From Streptomyces asiaticus (GTDB lineage Bacteria; Actinomycetota; Actinomycetes; Streptomycetales; Streptomycetaceae), in assembly GCF_018138715.1 (NCBI RefSeq), contig NZ_JAGSHX010000001.1, positions 1 to 64,000 of the forward strand: a DNA stretch of 64,000 nt, read 5' to 3'. The position numbers and the translations under genes are program-made. The stretch's first letter is position 1. Each line of letters begins with the position of its first letter. Positions 8,791 to 17,037 of this stretch are shown one piece after another. The notes below the pieces were generated by a model, which was not told the origin of the DNA, searched no databases, and saw only the letters and a list, made by a program, of their open reading frames with translations.

Positions 8791-9858
8791 ATGATCGACA
8801 GGCGTACCTTCGGCAAGGCCATCGGCGCGGGGGCGGCGGGAACGGCCGCCGTATCACTGACCGGCCTGAGCCACCCCTCGTCGGCAGCGGCCTCGTCGTC
8901 ATCCGGGCCGGGCGGCGCCGACAGGGCGGCCACGGCGCCGACGTCGCACCCCGGCGGCGGCTCCTTCCCGGCGCTGAAGCGGGTCGAGGCCGGCGAGCTC
9001 ACCATCGGCTACGCCGAGGCCGGCCCGGCCCATGGACCGGCCGTCGTCCTCCTGCACGGATGGCCGTACGACATCCACAGCTACGCGGAGGTCGCGCCCC
9101 TGCTGGCGGCCCGGGGCCACCGGGTCATCGTCCCCCATCTGCGCGGCCACGGCACCACGAGCTTCCGCTCGCCCAAGACCTTCCGCAACGCGCAGCAATC
9201 GGTGATCGCCCTCGACATCATCGCCCTGCTGAACGCCTTGAAGATCGAGAAGGCCGTGTTCGGAGGCTTCGACTGGGGCTCCCGGACCGCCGGCATCATC
9301 GCCGCACTCTGGCCGGAGCGGTGCAAGGCCCTGGTCTCCGTGACCGGTTACCTGATCACCAGCCGGGAGAAGAACAAGCAGCCGCTGCCGCCGTCGGCCG
9401 AGTGGGCATGGTGGTACCAGTACTACTTCGCGACCGAACGTGGTGCGGTGGGCTTCGAGACGTACCGACACGATTTCGCGAAGCTCATCTGGCGCAATGT
9501 CTCCCCGACGTGGAACTTCGACGACGCCACCTTCGATCGCACGGCGGCGGCGTTCGGCAACCCCGACTACGTCCCCATCGTGGTGCACAACTACCGCTGG
9601 CGGCTCGGCCTGGCCAAGGGCGACCCCCGCTATGACGGGCTCGAGGCGCGCCTGGCGGCCGCGCCCGACATCGCGGTGCCCACGATCACCCTCGACGGTG
9701 AGCTGGATCCCTTCACCCCGGCCGGTGACGGCGCGGCGTACCGGTCCAAGTTCACCGGCCCCTATGACCACCGAACGCTCGAGGGCATCGGCCACAACGT
9801 GCCGCAGGAAGCGCCCGAGGCGTTCGCCGAGGCCGTCCTCGACGTCGACCGATGCTGA
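8791..9858 (+). CDS. Tat-exported alpha/beta hydrolase, epoxide-hydrolase-like
   Basis: A 355-aa secreted hydrolase. The N-terminus MIDRRTFGKAIGAGAAGTAA is a twin-arginine signal (Arg4-Arg5) followed by a hydrophobic stretch and Ala-Ser rich linker. The fold shows the oxyanion motif LLHGWPYDIHSY, nucleophile elbow GGFDWGSRTAG with Asp161, acid Asp in TLDGELDPFTP and base His in EGIGHNVPQEAP. An Asp nucleophile after a GFD elbow points to epoxide hydrolase or haloalkane dehalogenase chemistry rather than esterase. WAWWYQYYF resembles the cap helices of such enzymes. The substrate is unknown. The 3' end lies in a triplicated 18-19 bp repeat that contains the stop codon. An upstream in-frame extension lacks coding character; the ATG at 8791 fits the Tat signal. 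Confidence 0.85.
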   Translation: MIDRRTFGKAIGAGAAGTAAVSLTGLSHPSSAAASSSSGPGGADRAATAPTSHPGGGSFPALKRVEAGELTIGYAEAGPAHGPAVVLLHGWPYDIHSYAEVAPLLAARGHRVIVPHLRGHGTTSFRSPKTFRNAQQSVIALDIIALLNALKIEKAVFGGFDWGSRTAGIIAALWPERCKALVSVTGYLITSREKNKQPLPPSAEWAWWYQYYFATERGAVGFETYRHDFAKLIWRNVSPTWNFDDATFDRTAAAFGNPDYVPIVVHNYRWRLGLAKGDPRYDGLEARLAAAPDIAVPTITLDGELDPFTPAGDGAAYRSKFTGPYDHRTLEGIGHNVPQEAPEAFAEAVLDVDRC

Positions 9859-9896
9859 GGACGTCGCCGATGCTGAGGACGTCGAACGATGCTGAG
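9841..9896. repeat. three tandem 18-19 bp copies spanning the hydrolase stop
   Basis: GACGTCGACCGATGCTGAG, GACGTCGCCGATGCTGAG and GACGTCGAACGATGCTGAG follow one another without gaps. Each copy contains TGA after GATGC. The first copy ends the hydrolase; the last runs into the ribosome site (GAGGAGG) of the next small gene. Confidence 0.9.
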
Positions 9897-9905
9897 GAGG
9901 ATGAC

Positions 9906-10085
9906 ATGACACCCGGAGAGCCCAGGCCCGCCGATGCCGCCGAGGCCAGGCGGCGTGCCAGGTTCGGCACGCTGCCGGAGCGCGTTCGTGCGGAGGACAT
10001 GGTCGAGGAAAGGCCCGCTACGGCACCGGATTCGGCGAGAGACGCGTACGACTCCGACGAGTGGCTCGTTCGTACGTGTCTGTGA
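9906..10085 (+). CDS. small acidic/basic hypothetical protein, 59 aa
   Basis: ATG at 9906 sits just after GAGGAGGATGAC, a strong ribosome site. The product has no signal or membrane segment. It contains an Arg-rich helix (AEARRRARFGTLPERVRAED) and ends DSDEWLVRTCL. The first half is probably helical and the rest Pro/Ala-rich. It follows the hydrolase by 47 nt and probably shares its transcript. I recognise no domain; similar short proteins of this look occur in Streptomyces, but no function is claimed. Confidence rests on ribosome site, codon use and the hairpin immediately downstream. Confidence 0.6.
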   Translation: MTPGEPRPADAAEARRRARFGTLPERVRAEDMVEERPATAPDSARDAYDSDEWLVRTCL

Positions 10086-10148
10086 AGGGCCCCGCGCATA
10101 CGAGGGCGCCGTCCGGATGGGGACGGCATCCTCGTGTCCGCGGCCTTT
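10085..10148. terminator. long imperfect hairpin between convergent genes
   Basis: AAGGGCC...GCGCATACGAGG-GCGCCGTCC, loop GGATGG, GGACGGC-ATCCTCGTG...GCGGCCTTT: about 26 paired positions with a few mismatches. It starts at the stop of the 59-aa gene and lies 30 nt before the convergent gene's stop at 10179. Confidence 0.7.
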
Positions 10149-10178
10149 CCAGCCGTTTCCCGACACCGGGACCCGGTG

Positions 10179-10673
10179 TTATCTCGGCATCTCCGTCGCG
10201 GTGCCGTTCACCGTTCCGGTGGCACGCGTCGGGCGTTCCAGGATGCCCCGGGCATCGGGCGGGGCCGGATCAGGTGCGCTGGTGGTGTGCTGCGGGCCCG
10301 TGGACTCGGCGGAGCCGTTCGCGGCGCCGTTGTGCGGATGCGCCGAGCCGCCGTTGATCTTCTCGATCGCCTGCCGGGCCTGCTCACCGGGGGAGCGGGC
10401 CGCCAGCGGGGGTGAGGTGTGGGACGCGGTGGGCGTGGGCTGGTTCCGCTCCCGCTCGGGTTTGGCGTGGACGCCTATGGTCTGGGCCGTCCCGTGGCGC
10501 AGGCGGTGGCTGACCGCCTCGTCGAGGCTCACCGGCCGCTGTGTCTGGGCCGCCAGCCGGCCGGCCTCCTGGCCCAGGGCGGCGACCACGTCCCAGGGCA
10601 GATGGAGCACCAGGCGGACTTCGGCGTCGCCATCCGGCAGCGCCTGGATGGGAGGGATGAACCGGTCATTCAT
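10179..10673 (-). CDS. hypothetical protein with short conserved N-terminal segment
   Basis: About 164 aa. The ATG at 10673 is preceded by GGAGGCCCC, a good ribosome site; the longer frame to 10742 lacks one. Residues 15-60 (VRLVLHLPWDVVAALGQEAGRLAAQTQRP, given here as two adjacent stretches, then VSLDEAVSHRLRHG) look like a beta strand plus two helices, reminiscent of ribbon-helix-helix DNA-binding proteins. The remaining 100 residues are low-complexity (Pro, Ala, Asn, Ser), probably disordered. There is no signal peptide. The gene is single and convergent to the 59-aa gene. RHH identity is only a resemblance and cannot be settled by eye. Confidence 0.6.
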   Translation of the reverse strand: MNDRFIPPIQALPDGDAEVRLVLHLPWDVVAALGQEAGRLAAQTQRPVSLDEAVSHRLRHGTAQTIGVHAKPERERNQPTPTASHTSPPLAARSPGEQARQAIEKINGGSAHPHNGAANGSAESTGPQHTTSAPDPAPPDARGILERPTRATGTVNGTATEMPR

Positions 10674-10794
10674 GGAACGGGGCCTCCGGTCTCGGTATCG
10701 GCCTGTGCGGGCGACGCGCGTCCCAGTGGGCAGGACGCACACAGAGCCATACGGGGAACCGGCCCCGCGCGTTCACCTGACCGCCGGAGGGCTG

Positions 10795-11370
10795 TCAGTT
10801 CTTGCTGAGCAGGATCGTCACCGTCGCCAGGATCGCCGCCAGCACCAGCAGGGCGATGCCGTAGATCAGCCGCTGCGACCGCAGGACCGGGAGGAACGCG
10901 TCGAGGGAGATCCGGCCGGCGCCGGACAGTGCGAGCCCGGCCGCGCCGACGCCCACGAGCAGCGGAAACTCGAAGCCGCCGAAATAGCCGAGCGGTGTGG
11001 AGGCGGCCACCGCGTTGGCCATCGTGCCCGCGACGGCCGCACCGGCGAGCGGGGTGAGCAGCCCCACGGCGAGGCCGAGGCCCCCGAAGGTCTCGGCGAT
11101 CCCGGCGATCACGGCCATGGCCTTGGGCGCCGGATAGCCGAACTGCGCGAACGCCACCGCCGTCTTGTCGATGCCCAGGCCGCCCCACCAGCCGAAGAGG
11201 TGCTGTGCGCCGCGCGCCGCGACGATCAGCCCGACGCCGAGCCGGATGACCAGCAGGCCGACGTCATGGGCGAGGAGTACGTGCGCCGCGGACCTGAGCG
11301 AGTGCGGGGCGGGGGCGGAGGCGTTCTCCGGTGCGTGCTCCGGGCCGTTCTCGTAGGGGGAATAAGACAT
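10795..11370 (-). CDS. DoxX-family membrane protein
   Basis: A 191-aa integral membrane protein with four predicted helices: about residues 36-52, 80-105, 110-130 and 170-188. The DoxX signature is present as LLVIRLGVGLIVAARGAQHLFGWWGG (two adjacent short motifs) and FGYPAPKAMAVIAGIAETFG. The N-terminal 30 residues are polar and disordered. The start is ATG at 11370; an upstream ATG at 11427 adds residues unlike the family. DoxX proteins are linked to membrane redox or respiratory functions, but no specific reaction is established here. The 236 bp upstream (11371-11606) hold an AT-richer patch (CTTAAGTACTCTTTATTCC) that probably contains the promoter. Confidence 0.88.
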   Translation of the reverse strand: MSYSPYENGPEHAPENASAPAPHSLRSAAHVLLAHDVGLLVIRLGVGLIVAARGAQHLFGWWGGLGIDKTAVAFAQFGYPAPKAMAVIAGIAETFGGLGLAVGLLTPLAGAAVAGTMANAVAASTPLGYFGGFEFPLLVGVGAAGLALSGAGRISLDAFLPVLRSQRLIYGIALLVLAAILATVTILLSKN

Positions 11371-11606
11371 GGCGCCCTCGTGTGGTCGGGCTCGGCGCGG
11401 ATCGCCGAGCCGATATCCGATATGCACCTTAAGTACTCTTTATTCCACCGGGGTGCCGGGTTCAATCCGGACGCCCGTCAGCGCCGGAGCGGCATCCCCG
11501 GGCAGGACCCCCGAACCCCGCCGCGGTGGTGTCGCGCGACTCCCCGGCGCGTGCCGCGCACGCGGTGCCGGGCGGCTCGGCGATACGCCCGGGGAGCGGC
11601 GATCGG

Positions 11607-12110
11607 TCAGCGGCGGGGCGGCAGCCGGTGCAGCTCCACGGCGGTCAGCCGCCCGGCCTCGATCGCGGCCGTCAGATACGTACAGTACGGCTGCCGGCGC
11701 CGGTCGGTGGGAGAGCCGGGGTTGAGCAGCCGCAGCCGCCCCTCGGCCGTGGTGTCCCACGGGATGTGGCTGTGGCCGAACACCAGCACATCGAGGTCGG
11801 GGAACCGCTCGGCGCAGCGCCGCTCCCGCCCCTTCGACTGGCCGGTCTCGTGCACCACGCCCAGCCGCACCCCCGCCAGCTCGGCCCGGGCCACCTCGGG
11901 CAGCCGCGCCCGCAGCTCGGGCCCGTCGTTGTTGCCGTACACCCCGATCAGCCGCCGCGAGCGCTCCTCGAGCAGATCGAGGGTGGCGAGGTCGACCCAG
12001 TCGCCCGCGTGGATCACCACATCGGCGTCCGGCAGCCGCTCCAGCAGCTCCCCGGGGAGCGCCTTGGCGCGCCGGGGCAGATGGGTGTCGGACATCAGCA
12101 GAAGGCGCAC
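11607..12110 (-). CDS. YfcE-type metallophosphoesterase
   Basis: A 167-aa single-domain calcineurin-like phosphodiesterase. All metal-binding blocks are visible: LLMSDTHLP (DxH), IHAGDWVD (GDxxD-like), GVYGNNDG (GNxD), VVHETGQ and VFGHSHIP (GHxH). The length matches the YfcE/MJ0936 group, which hydrolyse phosphodiesters such as bis-p-nitrophenyl phosphate in vitro; the biological substrate is usually unknown. The start is set at GTG 12110 (VRVRLLLMSDTH), since residues further upstream have no coding character. It is divergent from the recombinase-like gene at 12202. Confidence 0.9.
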   Translation of the reverse strand: MRLLLMSDTHLPRRAKALPGELLERLPDADVVIHAGDWVDLATLDLLEERSRRLIGVYGNNDGPELRARLPEVARAELAGVRLGVVHETGQSKGRERRCAERFPDLDVLVFGHSHIPWDTTAEGRLRLLNPGSPTDRRRQPYCTYLTAAIEAGRLTAVELHRLPPRR

Positions 12111-12201
12111 ACGGACGACCGTACCGCCGTGCGTCCCTTGACGAGGACATCGGGGGGAGAAATAGTGTGCCAAGCGACTCGATCGGGAGGCTCCCAGGGG
12201 G

Positions 12202-12762
12202 GTGGACGTGGCGGCGCGCACGGCGAAGGACACGGCGCGGGACCGCTATCCGCGGCCGGTGGTCACGACGGCGGAGGCGGAGTGGATCTGGCGCCGGCTG
12301 TCGGTGGAGGCGATGGAGGACGGCGCGAAGCCGGAGACCGTACGGCTCGCCGTGGTGGTGGGCCTGGCGCGGGCCAGCGGCGCCCGGTACGGCGGGCTGC
12401 TGCGCTGCACCGTGTCGGCGCTGGACCTGGACTCCGGATGGGTGACCATCGAGCACGGCAAACACCGCGTCCCGCGCCGGCACGGCCTGGACCGCGGCAC
12501 CGTGCTGGTGCTGCGCCGCTGGCTGCGGGTGCGTCAGGAGCTCTGCGCCGAGCTGGAGGGGTCGGTGCCGGAAGCGCTGCTGCTGACGGTGCACCACACC
12601 CATGACAACGGGGTGACCGTGGTCGCCGGGCTGCCCATCACCCGGCAGGGCCTGGTGCTCTCCTGGCGCCGGTTCGTCCACCGTACGAACGCCCGGTACG
12701 CCGGTCGCCGCCCTCCGCTGCCCACCCGCTTCGAGCAGGTACGCCGCGTCTGGGACACCTGA
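12202..12762 (+). CDS. tyrosine-recombinase-like protein, catalytic residues incomplete
   Basis: About 186 aa. The segment LARASGARYGGLLRCTVSAL, DLDSGWVTIEHGKHR, VPRRHGLDRGTVLVLRRWL follows the pattern of the phage-integrase catalytic domain: the first Arg region (here Arg62), a beta hairpin with Lys and then a helix. The second box HxxR and the terminal Tyr nucleophile are not recognisable in PLPTRFEQVRRVWDT. It may be an inactive relative used for DNA binding, or unrelated with a chance resemblance. Start GTG at 12202 follows GGGAGG by 11 nt; GTG at 12208 is also possible. The gene stands alone and is convergent to the large secreted phosphoesterase. No att-like repeat was seen. Confidence 0.55.
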   Translation: MDVAARTAKDTARDRYPRPVVTTAEAEWIWRRLSVEAMEDGAKPETVRLAVVVGLARASGARYGGLLRCTVSALDLDSGWVTIEHGKHRVPRRHGLDRGTVLVLRRWLRVRQELCAELEGSVPEALLLTVHHTHDNGVTVVAGLPITRQGLVLSWRRFVHRTNARYAGRRPPLPTRFEQVRRVWDT

Positions 12763-12767
12763 GCGCG

Positions 12768-12865
12768 GCGGGGCGCCTGGGTCCGGTGGGGCGCCTGGGC
12801 CTGCCGGGGGCTTCTGGGGCCGGTGGGGCGCCTGGGTCCGGTGGGGCGCCTGGGTCCGGTGGGGG
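12768..12865. repeat. tandem GC repeat, about 18-bp unit
   Basis: GGTGGGGCGCCTGGGTCC and close variants recur four times between the stop of the recombinase-like gene and the following hairpin, with one diverged unit (GCCTGCCGGGGGCTTCTGG) in the middle. It looks like slippage-generated low-complexity DNA. Confidence 0.85.
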
Positions 12866-12896
12866 CGGGGCGCTCAGGCCGCCCCGCCCCCACCGG
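12856..12896. terminator. perfect 17-bp hairpin between convergent genes
   Basis: Arm CCGGTGGGGGCGGGGCG (12856-12872), loop CTCAGGC, and its exact complement at 12880-12896. It ends 6 nt from the stop of the reverse-strand phosphoesterase gene and can serve both directions. Confidence 0.85.
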
Positions 12897-12901
12897 CCCG
12901 G

Positions 12902-15900
12902 CTAGGCCGCGGGTGCCGCGGCCGCCGCGGTGACGGTGAACCGCGCCTGTGCGATGGCGCCGTTCACGCTCACCGCGAGGGTGGCCGTTCCCGGGCGCAG
13001 CGCGGTCAGCTTGCCGCTGGCCGGGTCGTACGCCGCCACATCACGGCGCCCGGCGTCGTCCGGATCGCCGATGTGGAGGGTGGGCGAGCCGGTCCAGTCC
13101 GCGCTGAGCGGGAAGCCGACCGGCACCCGCCGGGCAGCGGTCCCCTCGCCCTGGAGGACGGTCGCGGTGACATCGGCGTCCTGTCCGGTGCGCAGTTCGG
13201 CCGGGGCGGTGACGGTCAGCCCGTCCACATGGGCGCGGGTCTGTACGGACACCCAGTCCGGGCCGCCCTGCCACGGTGCGTGGCGCGCGGCGGCCTGGTC
13301 CCGCGCCGAGACGTGGTCCACGCCGACCATCGACCAGCCGGTGAAGCCGCCGTGGCCGGGCGGGGTGGCGGGGTTCTTGCCCGAGTTGCCGTTGATCAGG
13401 TACGGGACGCCGTCCACCCGGGAGGCGTGGAAGGTGCCGACGTGGCTGCCGATGAAGCCCGCGCCCTTGCCCGTGGTGCGGCGGAAGTCGGCCAGCCAGC
13501 CCTCCAGCAGCGCCGCCTCCTTGCGGTCGCCGAGCTGGCTGCCCTGCTGCGGGGTGGGGTCACGCGGCGGTACGTGCTCGATCACCATGACCGAGCCGAT
13601 GTCCGGGTCCTTGGCGGCCGCGTCCAGCTGGGCGCGCAACTCCTTGATCTGGTCGAAGCCGCCGGCGCGCAGCCCCAGGCGTGAGGTGTCCAGGGTGAGG
13701 AAGCGGGTGCCCCGGTGGTCGAACGTGCGGTGGGCGGGCCCGAATTCGGCGGTGAAGTTGTCGATGGAGCCGCCCATCACCTCGTGGTTGCCGGGGACGT
13801 AAGTCCAGGGCAGCTCATCGCCCAGCTCCTCCTTCAGCACGGTGCGGGCGAAGGAGAGATCGGCGGGGGAGCCCTCGTCCACCAGGTCCCCGTTGATCAC
13901 CAGGAAGTCGGGGTTGGCCGCCTTGATCTCGCGCAGGGTGCGGCGGGCCTGGGAGACGATCGGGCTGTTCGGATCGCGGGCCACGAACTGCGCGTCGGAC
14001 ATCACCGCGAACCGCCAGTCGCGTCCCCGTACCTGGGCGGCGGTGGAGATCAGCGGATCGGGGCGCACGCTCTCCGTGGGCAGTTCGACGGAGGGCGGCA
14101 CCCGTGCGGTGAGGTCGTCGATGACCACACTGCCGGTGTACTGGCGGGTGGCGGAGGTCTCGGCGAGGTAGAAGCGGTTGACCTTCAGCGGATAGGCGAC
14201 TCCGGCCGGTACGGCGAAGTCGACATGTCGCCATCCGGTCCAGGTGACATACGGCCCGCGCAGCAACTGGTCCGAGCCCGCCGCGTCCTTGAGGTGCAGG
14301 GTGGGCCAGGCCCCCTTGCCATCGCCCTTGATCCACAGGCCGAAGGACTGCGGCTGTCCGTCCACCGCGATCTGCTGGGGCGGGGTGACATAGGCGGCGC
14401 GGGTGGCCGTGGACTGGGTGAAGTCGTAGTCCAGCGCGAGCCCGGTGCCGGTGTGGCCGTCGGGGGTGGCCTCGGCCGAACCGGAGGCGCGGGCCTGGCT
14501 GAAGGTCCAGCGGTCGGCGTCGTCGAAGGACGCCTCCTGCCGCTCGGTCAGGCCGACGGTGACGGCGAGCACCGTGGTGGTGGTGCCGACGGCGACCTTG
14601 ACCTGCCCCGCGGCCTGGTCGTGGCGCGCCTTGACGGTGAAGGTGCCGGTCCGGGGGTCCGGGGCGATGTCGAACAGCGCTTGGTCGTACGACAGTCGCA
14701 CATCGGACGGTTCGACGGGGGCGCTGGTGCCGTGCGCGTCCAGGCCGACGATGCCGAACCGGCCCGTGGCCTCGGCGTCGGCCAGGCCGACCAGCCGGCT
14801 GGTGGACTGGATCCGGTCCAGCCGGTCCAGGACGGTGAGGCCGAGGTCGCCGTGGGCGGCGCCGCGCCGGGCGGTCACGGTGGTGTCGCCGCCGTGGCGG
14901 GCGGTGAAGGTGCCGTCGGCATCGACCCGGCCGATGTGGGAATCGTCCGTCCGCCACTGCGGCGCGCCCTCGGCGGGGCCGTAGGTCTCGTCGTAACCGG
15001 CGGCGGTGAGGCGGCGGGTGAGCCCGGGGAAGACCCGCTCGGGGTGGCCGCCCCGGACCGGGTCGGCGGTGGGCGCGGACGCGCGGTCCACAGCGGTGTC
15101 CACCCAGAAGCCCTTGAGGCGGCCGCTGCCGTCGGGGGCGGTGAGGGCCAGGCCGTTGGGGACGGTGCGCTCGGCCCCGTCGGACGGGCTGTTCTCCACC
15201 CGGGTGGTGTCGCTGCCGGGCTCGCGGGCGACGAGCGTGGAGGAGCCGCCGCCGTCGAGGTTGAGGGCGCTGTAGGCGCCCGCGTCCTTCATCATCAGGC
15301 CCAGTTCGGTGAGGGTGACGCCGCCGCTGTCGGCCTGCCGCCCGTCCACGCTGAGGATCCGCATGGTGCGGCCGTCGCGGGAGAAGCCGACCGCGGTGCG
15401 CGGCGCGGTGGCGTTGTTGCCCTCGCCCTCGTGGCCGACCGCCTTGCCGTCCACGACCAGCAGCTCGCGGCCGCCGACGGCGGTGCGGGGCAGGTCGCCG
15501 CCGTCGGTGCGGGGCCGGTACTCCATCGACACCGCGTCGCCGACGGCCAGTTCGGACAGCGTGTCGGCCCCGGCGTCCCGGCCGACCAGTACGGTCGCAC
15601 CGGCCGGGATCGGGCCCTTGCCGGGCGCGCCGGCCGCCTGGGTGACCTTGCCGTCCACGACCGTGACCTCGGCGGTGCGCCGTGCGCCGTCCACGGTCTG
15701 GGCGCGGTCCGCCTCGCCCCACTGGGCGGTGTACGCCCCGATGCCGGTGGCCGGGACGTTGGCGGCGTTGAGCGCCGCGAGCGGGTGGGGGCCGTCGGGG
15801 AGGGTCAGGGTGCCGTCGAAGTAGAGCTGGAGGACGCGGCCGGCGTCGGCCGGGCCGATGCCGACGGCCCGGGCGGGCCCGGTGGCGGAGGCGGAGTTGA

Positions 15901-16408
15901 CGAGGCGGCCGTCGCCGATGCCGTTGCCCTCGGGGGCGCCGGTCTGGTTGATGTCGAAGAAGTCACCGTTGATGGCCGCGACCGTGCGGCGCCCCGGCCC
16001 GGGGTCGTGCTCGGCGGCCAGTTGGGAGACGCTTCGGCGCTCCGCGACCTTGTCGGGGTGGAGATAGTCGACCTTGGTGCCGCCGGCCAGGTCCACCGAC
16101 AGCGAGTCGACCCGCAGCCATTTGTCCGACTCCAGCCGGTCGTACGAGGTCAGCCGCACCCCCGGGGCGACCGGCCGGGAGGTGCGGGCGGTCTCCACCC
16201 CGTCCCCGTCGGCCACGGACCGGGTGCCGGTCGCACCGCTGGCGGCGGGGGGCGCGACCGGGCGCAGCATCTCCGAGGACGACCTGGGGACGGGTTCGGG
16301 CGCCGGGGCGGGGGTGTTGTCGGCGGTGGCCTGGCCGGCGGCGCCCAGCACGAGGGCGGACACCGCGGCCAGGGCCGCCAGTGGTCTGGCGAGCGCGACA
16401 GGAGGCAC
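12902..16408 (-). CDS. secreted multidomain phosphodiester glycosidase / metallophosphoesterase
   Basis: A 1168-aa exported protein. The signal peptide spans residues 1-30 (ALAAVSALVLGAAGQATA). Residues about 95-430 form a NAGPA-type phosphodiester glycosidase domain with INGDFFDI, NGIGDGRLV, VGFSRDGRTMRIL and ALNLDGGGSSTLVAR. Beta-sandwich (BIG-like) segments follow to about 620, then a carbohydrate-binding-like region (about 630-760). Residues about 780-1060 are a calcineurin-like phosphoesterase: VMSDAQF, VINGDLVDEG, YVPGNHEVMGG, VIEHVPPRD and FIGSHVGTFHASRVDG. A final Ig-like domain ends the protein. Two different phosphodiester-cleaving modules in one polypeptide suggest extracellular attack on glycosyl-phosphate polymers such as teichoic acids or phosphoglycans (inference). 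Start GTG at 16408 follows GGAG. Confidence 0.88.
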   Translation of the reverse strand: MPPVALARPLAALAAVSALVLGAAGQATADNTPAPAPEPVPRSSSEMLRPVAPPAASGATGTRSVADGDGVETARTSRPVAPGVRLTSYDRLESDKWLRVDSLSVDLAGGTKVDYLHPDKVAERRSVSQLAAEHDPGPGRRTVAAINGDFFDINQTGAPEGNGIGDGRLVNSASATGPARAVGIGPADAGRVLQLYFDGTLTLPDGPHPLAALNAANVPATGIGAYTAQWGEADRAQTVDGARRTAEVTVVDGKVTQAAGAPGKGPIPAGATVLVGRDAGADTLSELAVGDAVSMEYRPRTDGGDLPRTAVGGRELLVVDGKAVGHEGEGNNATAPRTAVGFSRDGRTMRILSVDGRQADSGGVTLTELGLMMKDAGAYSALNLDGGGSSTLVAREPGSDTTRVENSPSDGAERTVPNGLALTAPDGSGRLKGFWVDTAVDRASAPTADPVRGGHPERVFPGLTRRLTAAGYDETYGPAEGAPQWRTDDSHIGRVDADGTFTARHGGDTTVTARRGAAHGDLGLTVLDRLDRIQSTSRLVGLADAEATGRFGIVGLDAHGTSAPVEPSDVRLSYDQALFDIAPDPRTGTFTVKARHDQAAGQVKVAVGTTTTVLAVTVGLTERQEASFDDADRWTFSQARASGSAEATPDGHTGTGLALDYDFTQSTATRAAYVTPPQQIAVDGQPQSFGLWIKGDGKGAWPTLHLKDAAGSDQLLRGPYVTWTGWRHVDFAVPAGVAYPLKVNRFYLAETSATRQYTGSVVIDDLTARVPPSVELPTESVRPDPLISTAAQVRGRDWRFAVMSDAQFVARDPNSPIVSQARRTLREIKAANPDFLVINGDLVDEGSPADLSFARTVLKEELGDELPWTYVPGNHEVMGGSIDNFTAEFGPAHRTFDHRGTRFLTLDTSRLGLRAGGFDQIKELRAQLDAAAKDPDIGSVMVIEHVPPRDPTPQQGSQLGDRKEAALLEGWLADFRRTTGKGAGFIGSHVGTFHASRVDGVPYLINGNSGKNPATPPGHGGFTGWSMVGVDHVSARDQAAARHAPWQGGPDWVSVQTRAHVDGLTVTAPAELRTGQDADVTATVLQGEGTAARRVPVGFPLSADWTGSPTLHIGDPDDAGRRDVAAYDPASGKLTALRPGTATLAVSVNGAIAQARFTVTAAAAAPAA

Positions 16409-16561
16409 GGCAACTCCATGGGGCCAGGGGACACGCGTGGTTCACACGCACAGCGCCCCAGCATCGCCCCGGAGTTGACCGGGCACCAGAAGGCGTCGGC
16501 GACGACACGGGAAACAAATGACCAAGTCGGTGCGGACCGTGATCGCTGACGCGGGGTGGGG

Positions 16562-16984
16562 TCAGTCTTCGGTCAGACCGTCGAGGTAGACCCAGGCACC
16601 GTCGTGGCGTACGAAGCGGCTGTTCTCGTGGAGCGAGCCCGTGCGGCCGCCCTGGGTGTAGTGGGCGCGGAACTCGACGCTGCCGGTGGTGTGGAACGCG
16701 CTGCCCTCGGTGGTGCCCAGGATCTCCAGGCGCACCCAGCGCAGCCCCGGGTCGAGGTCCGCGCCGGGCGGCCGGGTGGTGGGGTGCCAACTGCGCAGCA
16801 GATACGCCTCGTCCCCGACGGCGAAGGCGCTGTAGCGCGAGCGCATCAGCTGCTCGGCGGTGGTCGCCTGGGCCTGGCCGCGGTGCAGTCGGCCGCAGCA
16901 GTCGTCGTAGGCCGCGGACAGCCCGCAGGGGCAGGTGGCCGGGGTGGGGCGGGCCGGCCGCGGGCGTCGGGTACGTCGGGACAT
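16562..16984 (-). CDS. YchJ/UPF0225 family SEC-C motif protein
   Basis: A 140-aa protein of the YchJ family. The N-terminal SEC-C zinc motif reads CPCGLSAAYDDCCGRLH (CxCx8-9CC), followed by AEQLMRSRYSAFAVGDEAYL, LLRSWHPTTRP and an NTF2-like half: FRAHYTQGG, LHENSRFVRHDGAWVYLDG. The function is unknown; the zinc motif is shared with SecA tails. The ATG at 16984 is used; an ATG three codons upstream (16993) is equally possible and neither has a strong ribosome site. It starts 53 nt after the Zn-dehydrogenase gene on the same strand, so it may be read through from that operon, but no functional link is evident. Confidence 0.88.
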   Translation of the reverse strand: MSRRTRRPRPARPTPATCPCGLSAAYDDCCGRLHRGQAQATTAEQLMRSRYSAFAVGDEAYLLRSWHPTTRPPGADLDPGLRWVRLEILGTTEGSAFHTTGSVEFRAHYTQGGRTGSLHENSRFVRHDGAWVYLDGLTED

Positions 16985-17037
16985 GGTGCCCATTTTGACG
17001 GGTGGGACGGACGGGATGCCGCCCGGTCCACTCCTGC

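Noticed and set aside
12768..12865. Possible CRISPR array
   Set aside because: The repeats are contiguous slippage units without unique spacers, and no cas genes are present.
13715..16549. A 944-codon open frame on the + strand
   Set aside because: It is the Gly/Val-rich shadow of the secreted phosphoesterase gene on the other strand, with no motif.
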